This document shows, piece by piece, positions 49,883 to 58,668 of a stretch of DNA of 64,000 bases. Each line of letters opens with the position of its first letter. Position 1 is the first letter of the stretch. The stretch comes from Bathymodiolus japonicus methanotrophic gill symbiont (GTDB lineage: Bacteria; Pseudomonadota; Gammaproteobacteria; Methylococcales; Methylomonadaceae): the NCBI RefSeq assembly GCF_019721995.1, contig NZ_BLYC01000014.1, forward strand, positions 1 through 64,000. The letters run 5' to 3'. The notes under the pieces were generated by a model that searched no databases, was not told the origin of the DNA, and saw only the letters and a list, made by a program, of their open reading frames with translations. The position numbers and the translations under genes were made by a program.

Positions 49883-50877
49883 GCTGCGCAATATGGTAAT
49901 GGGATAAAAGCCCATGTGGTCTATCTTTCGCAATATCAGTTATTGCCCTACAACCGAATACAGGAGTATTTCGCTGATCAATTAGGTATGCCGATTAGTG
50001 AAGGCTCTATCTATAATTTCAATGAACTGGCCTATGAGAAGTTGGCTGGGTTTGAAACTATCAGTAAAGAACACTTAGTCGAATCAGCGTGCATTCATGC
50101 GGATGAAACAGGCATTAATATTAATGGTAAGCGCCATTGGCTACATGGGGCCTCCAATGTTCAGTGGACACACTTCTTTCCCCATGCCAAACGTGGCACA
50201 GAGGCAATGAATGACATTGGTATTTTACCCCATTTTCATGGGATTTTATGTCATGATCATTGGAAGCCCTACTATAAATATGATTGTACTCATTCGCTTT
50301 GTAATGCACATCATTTGAGGGAATTAACGCGCGCCTGGGAGCAGGATAAACAGGAGTGGGCGCTTGAAATGAAACGACTACTTGAAAAAATGAATGATGC
50401 CGTCAATGAAGCAGGTGGCATGCTACTACATAAAGAAGCAGAAAAATGGAAGGTACAATACAGAGAATTACTTGGCAAAGCGGAGATCGAATGCCCACCA
50501 CCCGATAAGCCTAAAGAAGTAAAACGGGAGCGAATAAAACGCAGTAAAGCTAGAAACTTACTGGAAAGGCTGATTAATTATGAAGAGGATGTCTTGCGCT
50601 TCATGACAAATACCTGGGTGCCATTTACCAATAATGCCGCAGAAAATTCGATTCGGATGACCAAGGTTCAACAGAAAATATCCGGCTGCTTTCGTAGTAC
50701 CAAGGGTGCAGAGATATTTTGTCGTGTCAGAGGGTATTTATCAACGTGCCGTAAACAAGGTCTAAGTGCAACTCAGGCAATGACCTTGGTCTTTGAGGGA
50801 AAGTTACCTGAATTTGCTTTATAATTTCATTGAACTACTCAGCTTCGCTGAGTAGTTACACATAAAGAAGCAGAAAA

Positions 50878-51458
50878 CAGGCGCGCCATGCTACCTCACG
50901 AAATTCCGGGACTCCTGTCGCCCGCTGCCAGCCATGGAGAGCGAACGCGAGGGCTGGTAGTCCCCAGAAGGCGTAGGGCCGTTGTTTTGTCGGAATCGTA
51001 GCGCTAGCGTAGGTGTAGACAAAATAAAAGGCATTCCGGAACGCCGTCCAGTCATTTGAGGGAGTGTTACGAAGCCAGCACCGAGTTTACGATGGTAATG
51101 GCGAAGTGGCACGTACGCAGGACGTCTGGGGCGCCGAAGGCATTAGTGGTCGCGTTAAGTTTTTGCTGCTTGCTTGGGCTGGGATGCCCAAAACAAGCTT
51201 TCGCAAAAATAGCGACTCCCCGTATAATTCGTTCACCTACGCAGCGGATGGGAGATGCCCTGAACGCCCTGCGTCCGCAACGACTACGCACAAAAGCCGC
51301 TTCGTCATTACTACCTCACTGGCTGGACGGCTATTCGGAATGCAATTCTTGCTCCTCTCGCGTGCTGCTAGCACACGTCGAATCAGCGAATTGCCCTGTC
51401 GCCTATCAGGGACTAAAAATCACCACTTCGCTAAGCTCCGTTTCCATGATTTTCAGCG
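50878..51458 (+). repeat. A element (A50) carrying nested E
   Basis: 280 bp once the 301-bp E element (50923-51223) is removed. Exact insertion in the second tnpC copy. Right flank ATGG. Confidence 0.95.
50923..51223 (-). repeat. E element nested in A50, 301 bp
   Basis: Starts ACGGGGAGTCGC (C-type left module) and ends CATGGCTGGCAGCG (its own right hairpin). Deleting it restores GTCGCC-ATAATTCG of a normal A element. Right flank GGCG. This is the only copy seen. Confidence 0.92.
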
Positions 51459-51872
51459 ATGGAAGGTACAATACAGAGAATTACTTGGCAAAGCGGAGAT
51501 CGAATGCCCACCACCCGATAAGCCTAAAGAAGTAAAACGGGAGCGAATAAAACGCAGTAAAGCTAGAAACTTACTGGAAAGGCTGATTAATTATGAAGAG
51601 GATGTCTTGCACTTCATGATAAATACCTGGGTGCCATTTACCAATAATGCCGCAGAAAATTCGATTCGGATGACCAAGGTTCAACAGAAGATATCCGGCT
51701 GCTTTCGTAGTACCAAGGGTGCAGAGATATTTTGTCGTGTCAGAGGGTATTTATCAACGTGCCGTAAACAAGGTCTAAGTGCAACTCAGGCAATGACCTT
51801 GGTCTTTGAGGGAAAGTTACCTGAATTTGCTTTATAATTTCATTGAACTACTCAGCGAAGCTGAGTAGTTAC

Positions 51873-53142
51873 GACATTGATTATCTTAAAGCATTACCGG
51901 AACTTGACGAATACACCATAGAAGCAGCGGATGGACATTTTATTGATCATGCCTGCCATACTGAAAAAAACAGCAAGGGGAAAGTTTATGCGGCCGGGGG
52001 GATTTACGCGTTGAATCTCAGAAGTGGGTTGCTCAGATTTCTTTGTCTGGTGACAAACGGAACTCAGAGACATCAAGAAATACCTGTGTTACGAGATCAT
52101 ATTGAAAAGCAAAACAAGGGAAATAACAGCTCTCAGAAACATCTCTATGTCTACGATAAAGCCGTCACCGACTTTGTCTGGTGGGATCGGCAGAAACGAC
52201 ATGCTAATTACATGATTTCAATGCTAAAAGAAAATTCAATTGCGACTCTGGTTGAGTCTATCCCTTTTGACTCCCAGCATGAGATCAATACAGGAGTTGA
52301 AGCATACAGTGTGTACGAAAACAAGGGCATCAAATTTAACGTGGTGGATTACCGTGATCCAGAAACCGGAAAACTTCACCGGTTTGTGACAACCTTGCCA
52401 ATGACTATTAACCCTGGAGCCATTGCCATGCTATATTTCAAACGATGGACGATTGAAAAGACATTCAATAACACTAAAAGTAATTTCAAGGAAACTAAAG
52501 CTTGGTCTTCCAATACCCGCTCACTTGAAAATCAAATGCGCCTGACTGCAATGAGCTATAATTTAATGCGCGTGTTTGAAGAGATTTCAAAAACACAACA
52601 GCCAGAATTGATTCATCCATCGGATGAAAAATATAGCGAGGCTCTGGAGATTAGGCAGCAACAGGCTCAAAAACGAGATCGTTTTGTGAATCCATTATTT
52701 TTCCAGGCAAGAATATCTCGTATCAGCTCGTATACCATTCGGGCAGTTCAAAACGCAATAATAATCGGGGAGTCGCTATTTTTGCGAAAGCTTGTTTTGG
52801 GCATCCCAGCCCAAGCAAGCAGCAAAAACTTAACGCGACCACTTATGCCTCCGGCGGCCCCGATTCGTCCTCGTCACCTCGTCCCGACCCAACAAGGGGT
52901 CGGAACATAGGCTCCAAATGACTTGACGCCGTGTCGGATGGCCTTTTATTTTGTCTCCACCTTCGCTAACGCTCAGACTCCGACAAAATAACGGCCCTAC
53001 GGCTATCGCGGACTAAAAATCATCACTTCGCTTAGGCTACGTTTCCCTGATTTTCAGCGCAGGAATGTCTTTACAGTGCTTTATGAGCTCTCTTGTGGCG
53101 AGGTTAGTTTCACGGCCTCAATTGATAGGGGAACACTGATGA
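51873..53142 (+). pseudogene. IS4 transposase, 3' part, carrying C5
   Basis: It continues the IS4 copy of 47591-48137 from DIDYLKALPELDEYTIEA through the Y-R-E-K block to the C-terminus, interrupted at NAII by C5, and ends at GGGGAACACTGATGA (53142). It abuts half of a 205-bp-type MITE, so the IS probably had inserted in that MITE. Confidence 0.92.
52765..53059 (+). repeat. C element (C5), 295 bp
   Basis: Removing it restores AATAATAA-CAGGAATG, identical to the uninterrupted IS4 at 1725-1740. Right flank CAGG. Confidence 0.97.
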
Positions 53143-53224
53143 TAAACATGGCAAAACCACCTAAAATAAACCTCGATACACCAGCATTGTGTATTTCAGC
53201 TACTCAATAATTGGGAAACTTCAG
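53143..53224 (+). mobile_element. 3' half of 205-bp-type MITE
   Basis: Matches 39588-39669, starting at TAAACATGG next to the IS4 right end and ending AACTTCAG. The other half is not nearby. Confidence 0.85.
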
Positions 53225-54018
53225 TTACTGATACCGTGTTAGCATTATAATTTGCTACATATACTCGCGTACCATCAGAGCTGACACCTATACCGGTAGG
53301 ACCATCATCAACGAGGACTGGAAGACCAATCGCTGAAAATCCTGGAAACGGAGCTTTAGCGAAGTGAAGATTTTTAGTCCGCGATAGCCGTAGGGCCGTT
53401 GTTTTGTCGGAGTCTGAGCGTTAGCGAAGGTGGAGACAAAATAAAAGGCCATCCGACACGGCGTCAAGTCATTTGGAGCCTATGTTCCGACCCCTTGTTG
53501 GGTCGGGACGAGGTGACGAGGACGAATCGGGGCCGCCGGAGGCATAAGTGGTCGCGTTAAGTTTTTGCTGCTTGCTTGGGCTGGGATGCCCAAAACAAGC
53601 TTTCGCAAAAATAGCGACTCCCCGAAACAGGGTTACTGGCAGTATCAACAACAGACACTGTATCACTGCCAAAGTTGGCAACATACACGCGGCTATTATC
53701 TGGGGTAATTGCGACACCTATAGGCAATGAACCAACAGTGACAGCAGTACCGATAAGCGTATTATTAACAGCATCTATTGTAGACAGCGTGCCGCTACCA
53801 AGGCTGCCAATATACACACGTTTGCCGTCAGAGCTAGTTGCAACACCATAGGGCTTACCAGTAACAGGTATTGTGTCGACAACCGTATTACTCACAGTAT
53901 CAATCACTGATACCGTGTCGCTATCGAAGTTTGTAATATAGGCAAAAGGCGCGGCATTAACTACCGAGCTTATTTGACTTAATATTACAAATAAAAACAG
54001 GCGGAATAATGTGTGCAT
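53225..54018 (-). pseudogene. Exported YVTN beta-propeller (PQQ-cluster type), split by C6, 3'-truncated
   Basis: Signal peptide MHTLFRLFLFVILSQISSVVNA, then YVTN-type repeats: AYITNFDSDTVSVIDT, GKRVYIGSLGSGTLSTID, SRVYVANFGSDTVSVVDT and, after C6, TRVYVANYNANTVSV. Removing C6 joins CCTGTT-ATTGGT in frame (NPV-IGLPVLVDDG). The 3' end is cut by the MITE half at 53224. Such propellers accompany PQQ-dependent alcohol oxidation clusters; that role is inferred from its neighbours. Confidence 0.82.
53331..53625 (-). repeat. C element (C6), 295 bp
   Basis: Exact insertion in the beta-propeller gene, left flank CCCTGTT, right flank ATTG. Confidence 0.96.
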
Positions 54019-54072
54019 TTTTTACCCCTCAAAAAAGACTGGTTTTAAGCCGGCATGAAAAATACAATACGC

Positions 54073-54279
54073 TCAAGGTGAAACAGTATAGGATTTGGTA
54101 TAAGTCTTGCCCGACTGACAAACACTACGGCTCACCGGGCTTTCGCAGGAGGTATCGGTAAACTCAGCTTTTAAGACTCCTTTTTCAGTGGGTACAAAAT
54201 AAAAACGAAAATTAGGATCAGCGCTGATTGCAATATCTGTTTTAGCCGTCAGGATAGGTTTATCGTTAAAGGTGACTTT
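54073..54279 (-). pseudogene. C-terminal part of SoxYZ-like carrier gene
   Basis: About 68 codons: KVTFNDKPILTAKTDIAISA, DPNFRFYFVPTEKGVLKAEF, then TDTSCESPVSRS and a stop at 54073. This is the SoxZ-like C-terminal domain of the quinoprotein-dehydrogenase-associated SoxYZ-like carrier whose N-terminal part is at 58669-59269. The two halves join exactly (HFIKQI-KVTFND) when the A element and everything inside it are removed. Confidence 0.88.
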
Positions 54280-54333
54280 CGCTGAAAATCATGGAAACGA
54301 GCTTAGCGAAGTGGTGATTTTTAGTCCCTGATA
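54280..54333 (-). repeat. Right end of a split A element (A54/58)
   Basis: The last 54 bp of an A element (TGATA to TTTTCAGCG), with one base deleted in AAACG(G)AGC. The rest is at 58439-58668. The pieces are separated by a composite transposon with TGATA duplicated on both sides. Right flank AAAG. Confidence 0.93.
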
Positions 54334-55863
54334 CTCGATGTTCAAGTTTTTCCATCCCATTGCCATCAAACTCTTACCTTCACCCAGCAGAACAATACTT
54401 TAATGATGCTGTTGGCCCTAAGCGCCCTAAATCTCTGCCAGTCATATGTTTTCCTGATGGCATCAGTTGAAACACATCCTTTATTAATTCACCTAACTCT
54501 TTCAGCTTATCACCAGGATCTGGAAACTCTAGCAATGACGTGATGAACTCAAGCAGTACATCCATTTGAGACTTGCGCTGTAAGCTTCCTACGGTATACG
54601 CAGGTAGTTTGCTTTCAATGCGGGCTATTTGCTCTGGGTGAAGGAGAAGGCAATGGTCAAACAAAAGACTCAGAACCAGGCCACGGCTTGATCCCTCTTC
54701 ATCTAATTGTTTGGCCTCACGCCCCCATCCTTCATAAAGCTTCCAGTCCTCAAAGAAAACCTCAATCAGCCATCTCAACGTATAGGCTTGAATAATATCT
54801 TGTGTGCGCCAAGTCAGGTCTGTCGCCACTAAATAGCGATAGTCGTTTTCACCGTCATATTTTAAGGCAATGACAAAGCGTTTTTTACTGTGAGAACTCA
54901 CCTTTAATCGTGCACTGCTGACAGTCACTTTAATCTCTTTGCCGCCACGTACACGTATTATCTGATCAATGCCTTTGTTAATCGAATTAAAGTAGCTCTC
55001 GACTGACCTTATTCTACCTCTATATTCAATTTTTTGGTTTTTACGTAATTGGCTAATCACCTGCGAGCCTCCAGATTCTTTAGCGGCTTCGTCCATAAAG
55101 GCTTTTCACCATACAGCGCATCAGCCAGTACGCCTTTAATTTTAATCAGGCTATGCGCAACTTTAAACTCTTTTAATAAGCCTAATGCAATCTCTGTTTT
55201 GGTCGGGTAGGCACTGTCACGTTCAGGCTTAATAGGCCGATCTTTTTTTGCTATACCGCTCTTTTTCAACCGTTTATCTTCTTTATCCCACTGCTTTAAG
55301 GCTGGATCCGGCATATAAAAGAAAAAACCGACAGGCACTGTAATGGATGAGGTAACTAGCAGCAATAATACTATCGTTTGTCCATTAACATACCCGCCGG
55401 AGCCTTTGTGTTTCTGCTTGTAACCTTTATAAATACGTTTTGTAGACTTAGATCGTGCTCGGTCTGATTCATCAAAGGCCAACACACCTTCAGTAATGCC
55501 ATAACGTTTTAAAATTAAGACCACACTCACCCGTAGCAACCAGTCCCAGGGTATACTTGCTTTACGAAACACCCAGGATAATGCGGCTACTTTGCAATCT
55601 CCAAGGCTTGCTCGCTCAAACTTAGCCCAGCAAACAAAGTTCATTAGCAGTATGCCCGTTAAACAAGTGCCCAACCAAACGGCTTGAATCCTTGTCAAAG
55701 CGGCTCCGGGTTTTAGCTGATTGAGCGAATCATTTAAATCGTCAATATAGCTTTGGATAAAGGTGGCTGGGGCATTCATTAACATGGGCTTACACCGATA
55801 AAATTACAACAACCTCAGAATACCTGGTTTTACCTTCTCAATATCAAAAACTTGAACATCGAG
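54334..55863 (-). mobile_element. 1530-bp IS, parent of the 152-bp MITE
   Basis: Terminal repeats CTCGATGTTCAAGTTTTT and CAAAAACTTGAACATCGAG. It carries one transposase gene now in two overlapping frames. It inserted next to an IS4 scrap on its right side. Confidence 0.92.
54380..55785 (-). pseudogene. DDE transposase (IS4-superfamily), frameshifted
   Basis: Frame 1 (55785-55057) begins MLMNAPATFIQSYIDDLN and has the first Asp in GVLAFDESDRARSK and the second in GVLADALYGEK. Frame 2 (55096-54380) starts MDEAAKESGGSQVISQLR and carries the Glu in LRWLIEVFFEDWKLYEGWG. The overlap contains one surplus base in GAAAAGCCTTTATGG: the natural reading would be LYGEKPFMDEAAKES. It may be a true inactivating shift or programmed; the family resembles IS4/IS701-type elements. 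Confidence 0.82.
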
Positions 55864-55914
55864 TTATAGGCTGCTTTGTTTAGGTACTTCTTCTTTCAAT
55901 GGGAACACTGATGA
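55864..55914 (-). mobile_element. IS4 left-end scrap
   Basis: 51 bp from TTATAGGCTGC to GAACACTGATGA match the IS4 left end. It lies inside the composite transposon between the IS and the ABC gene. Confidence 0.9.
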
Positions 55915-57050
55915 TTAAATCAGTAGAATGTGGTTTTATAAATTAGGTTGAAGGTGTCACTGTCGGTGCACATTTTATCTTAAATTAATTCAGCATGTAC
56001 CTACTGTAATGAATGTTTGATTACAACATCTCACTAAACTGCAACGTCGCTAGCCTGGCATAAAGCCCCTTTTGCTCAAGTAATTGCTGATGACTCCCAA
56101 TAGCATCAATTTTACCGTGGTTCATCACGACAATTCTATCCGCCTTTAGCACGGTCGCAAGGCGATGTGCAATAACCAGAGTCGTGAGATTTTGCATTAA
56201 ATGCTGTAGCGCATCCTGAACCAGTTTTTCACTTTCAGCATCCAGCGAACTAGTGGCCTCATCCAGTAATAATATAGGCGCATTTTTGAGAATGGCGCGG
56301 GCAATTGAAATTCGTTGACGTTGGCCTACAGATAACCGCAGCCCTCGTTCACCTAGAAAAGTATCATAACGCGCTCGGGTAAGTGCTGGATAAATTCATC
56401 GGCTGCTGCGGCTTTGGCAGCCATTCTGACTTCTTCATCACTGGCATCCAGTTTGCCAAAGCGGATATTTTCTAGCACACTAGTGGCGAATATTGAGGTT
56501 TCCTGATGAACGATGGCAATGTGCTGTCGAAGTTGGGTGGTATCAGCTTGCGCAATATCAACTCCATTGATGCAGATTTTCCCCTGCTGCATTGCATAAA
56601 AACGCAATAACAATTGAAAAACGGTACTTTTACCTGCACCTGAAGGGCCTACCAGTGCGACTGTTTCGCCAGCTGTAATATCCAGTGTAAAATTATGCAG
56701 TGCATGCTGTTCTGGTCTTGAGGGATAATTAAAAAAGACATTCTGTAAGCTGATGGCTTGAGGTTTAGCAAGGGGGATAGCAACAGGGTTTTGCGCTGAA
56801 ACAATGCCCGGTTGAGATTTTAACAATTCTAAAATACGCTCCATAGCACCAGCAGCCCGTTGGATATCGCCCCAGACTTCACTTAATGCCGCAGAATTGG
56901 TGGCAACCATCACGCCATAAAGCAAAAACTGGCTGAGCTCACCCAGCGACATTTTTCCTGCTTGTACCCATTGGGCACCTAACCAGATAATTGCCATTAA
57001 GCCAGCGAACACTGTGAATATGGCAAAAGCAGCCAGCAAGGCTCGGGCAG

Positions 57051-57637
57051 TTAACCCATCTTCGTCACTATTGATGATGTAGTTGTTATAAATCAATTGG
57101 TTGAAATTTTAAAAAGTAGCCAGTTGGCACTACAGATTTTGTGTTTTTGTATAAAACGTTGGATTTTTTAGAGTATTTTTGTCGCATGTAAATTACACTC
57201 AAATAATGATGATTTTTTTGACAAAAGTCAATGAATTTATCGACAAAAATAATATAAATGACACTACAAAACTTTCAAAAAAAACACCATTGATTTTAAA
57301 GAGAATTTTTCGACAAAAAATCGCTTAAACCGATGAATCAATGGCTTAGAAACAGGCGCGCCATGCTACCTCACGAAATTCCGGGACTCCTGTCGCCGTA
57401 ATTCGTTCACCTACGCAGCGAATAGGAGATGCTCCAGCCGCCCTGCGTCCGCCACAGACTGAGCACAAAGCAGCTCAGTCATGGCTACCTCAAATGGCTC
57501 TACGGCTATTCGGGATAAAATTTTAGCCTCCCTCGCGCGCTATCGCGCACTTCGGATTGGCAAATTTCCCTGCGCCTTCTGGAGACTATCAGCCCGTCCG
57601 GGGCTGACAGCGGATGAAAGTGACGAAGATGGGTTAA
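57051..57637 (-). mobile_element. 327-bp TTAA MITE (copy 2) carrying B57
   Basis: Same ends and same length as 34971-35297 once the 260-bp B element is removed. TTAA is duplicated; keeping one restores CACCGC-TTAA-CTGCC in frame in the ABC gene. Confidence 0.95.
57353..57612 (+). repeat. B element (B57), 260 bp, in the MITE
   Basis: Deleting it gives GGCTTAGAAA-GATGAAAG, identical to the uninterrupted MITE at 34971. Right flank GATG. Confidence 0.98.
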
Positions 57638-58286
57638 GCGGTGCCTGGCGGTAGCAAATGAATTTTCAACGGAGGCGTTAAAACGCTGAGCATAAAATTT
57701 CTCCAGATTATAGGATTGTAATACATGTATCGCATTAAAGGTTTCTCCAGCTATACCACTGGATTCGGCGATGCAGTCCTGGTTTTTTCTGGATAGGCGT
57801 CTGACTTTACGTCCGAAAATGATTAATGGCAGAATAATGAGTGGGGCGATAATTAAAATTAAACCGGTCAATTGCAGATTAGTCACTGATAACATGATCA
57901 AACTACCGACGAGTAGCAAAGTACTACGCAAGGTGACTGAAATACCTGCACCGACTACGGATTGAACTATTGTGGTATCCGTCGTCAGCCGCGACAGCAC
58001 TTCGCCAGTGGAAGTAGACTCAAAAAAAGCAGGCTCCATCTGTAGAATATGTTGATATAGTTTTGCGCGTATATCGGCAACAATGCGCTCACCTAGCCAC
58101 ATAACCAAATAATATCGAGTAGCAGAAAATACCGCCATGAGGGTAACTATACCCAGTAGCAGGAGAAAGTATTGATTCAGTTTATCACTCTGCTGTAGTA
58201 AATATCCCTGATCAATAATCAATTTAACCGCGACAGGTAATGCCAGCGCAGCAGCTGCGGCAATAATCAAAACGGAAAGCCTATTA

Positions 58287-58438
58287 CTCGATGTTCAAGT
58301 TTTTTAACTGATTGATTTTATTGATAATTTTACTGACAAAGAAAGCATCAACATCATTGTAAATCAATCAATTATAAAACAAAGCCGGAAAAATTTACTT
58401 TTCTTAGCCCAGTTATAGCTGAAAACTTGAACATCGAG
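58287..58438. mobile_element. 152-bp MITE (copy 2), right end of composite transposon
   Basis: Differs from 47125-47276 by only a few bases. Its outer end forms the right end of the composite transposon. Confidence 0.95.
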
Positions 58439-58668
58439 TGATAGGCGACAGGGCAATTCGCTGATTCGACGTGTGCTAGCAGCACGCGAGAGGAGCAAGA
58501 ATTGCATTCCGAATAGCCGTCCAGCCAGTGAGGTAGTAATGACGAAGCGGCTTTTGTGCGTAGTCGTTGCGGACGCAGGGCGTTCAGGGCATCTCCCATC
58601 CACTGCGTAGGTGAACGAATTATGGCGACAGGAGTCCCGGAATTTCGTGAGGTAGCATGGCGCGCCTG
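58439..58668 (-). repeat. Left 230 bp of the split A element (A54/58)
   Basis: Runs from CAGGCGCGCC (58668) to CCTATCA. Together with 54280-54333, minus the duplicated TGATA, it makes a 279-bp A unit. Confidence 0.95.

Larger units (their letters stand above)
48809..50824 (+). pseudogene. tnpC: IS66 transposase TnpC, interrupted twice
   Basis: The reconstructed protein runs from TTG 48809 (MKIDFIYVDSAISHAKQLL), across the MITE (ALEV-ILLLVTVLL), through the Pro/Lys linker NSSKPPASDPNRKKGN and the zinc-ribbon region, across C4 (DEVTK-AAQYGNG) to the DDE domain: HADETGININGKRHWLHG, ILCHDHWKPYYKY...CNAHHLREL and NTWVPFTNNAAENSIRM with the catalytic Glu. All three catalytic acids are kept, but the two insertions break the gene. 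Confidence 0.9.
50867..51838 (+). pseudogene. Second partial tnpC 3' portion, split by A50 and E
   Basis: Bases 50860-50877 and 51459-51838 together repeat the tnpC 3' third from LLHKEAEK to LPEFAL, with two or three substitutions. The first 40 bases after the first IS right end belong to tnpC, so this is a tandem partial duplication. Removing A50 with its nested E joins CAGAAAA-ATGGAAGG exactly as in the first copy. Because the duplicate ends in the outer IS66 end, the outer duplication GACATTGA brackets both copies. Confidence 0.88.
48138..51872 (+). mobile_element. IS66-type (ISBst12-like) element with nested insertions
   Basis: Ends GTAACTACTCAGCG (48138) and GCTGAGTAGTTAC (51872) are inverted repeats, and GACATTGA is duplicated at 48130-48137 and 51873-51880, the 8-bp duplication expected of IS66. 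Only a tnpC-like gene is present (no tnpA/tnpB), as in the ISBst12 subgroup. Inside lie a D element, a B element, a 303-bp MITE, a C element, and a second tnpC 3' portion with an A element that itself carries an E element. Total 3735 bp. Confidence 0.9.
56021..58286 (-). pseudogene. MsbA-like ABC exporter (fused membrane-ATPase), multiply broken
   Basis: The membrane half (58270 downwards, MIIAAAAALALPVAVKLIID...LTTDTTIVQSVVGAG) lacks its first 20-30 residues. A TTAA MITE bearing B57 splits it at FATARHRLT-ARALLAAF. The ATPase half has Walker A ALVGPSGAGKST and the Q-loop IVHQETSIFA; a 2-base CG insertion at about 56375 shifts the frame before [20 protein letters not shown] and the Walker [12 protein letters not shown], and it ends LQFSEML. 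It was a lipid or drug half-transporter carried by the composite transposon. Confidence 0.9.
54334..58438. mobile_element. 4.1-kb composite transposon: full IS at one end, its MITE at the other
   Basis: Outer ends CTCGATGTTCAAG (54334) and CTTGAACATCGAG (58438) are inverted, and the 5-bp target TGATA is duplicated at 54329-54333 and 58439-58443. The same IS family made a 5-bp duplication at 47120. Between the ends lie the IS (54334-55863), an IS4 left-end scrap, an ABC exporter pseudogene, and the 152-bp MITE (58287-58438). The target was an A element inside the SoxYZ-like gene. Confidence 0.9.

Noticed and set aside
51064-51837. A 257-codon ORF across E, A and tnpC
   Set aside because: It is a chance read-through of two nested elements into the tnpC fragment, not a gene.
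441-58668. A-E elements as group I or group II introns
   Set aside because: No GUGYG start, AY end, domain V hairpin or intron-encoded protein was seen, and no U/G splice-site pair. They also sit in intergenic DNA and inside each other in both orientations. Splicing cannot be excluded without RNA data.
441-58668. A-E elements as integron cassettes or attC sites
   Set aside because: No GTTRRRY-type core sites at the ends, no tandem arrays and no integrase of that type.
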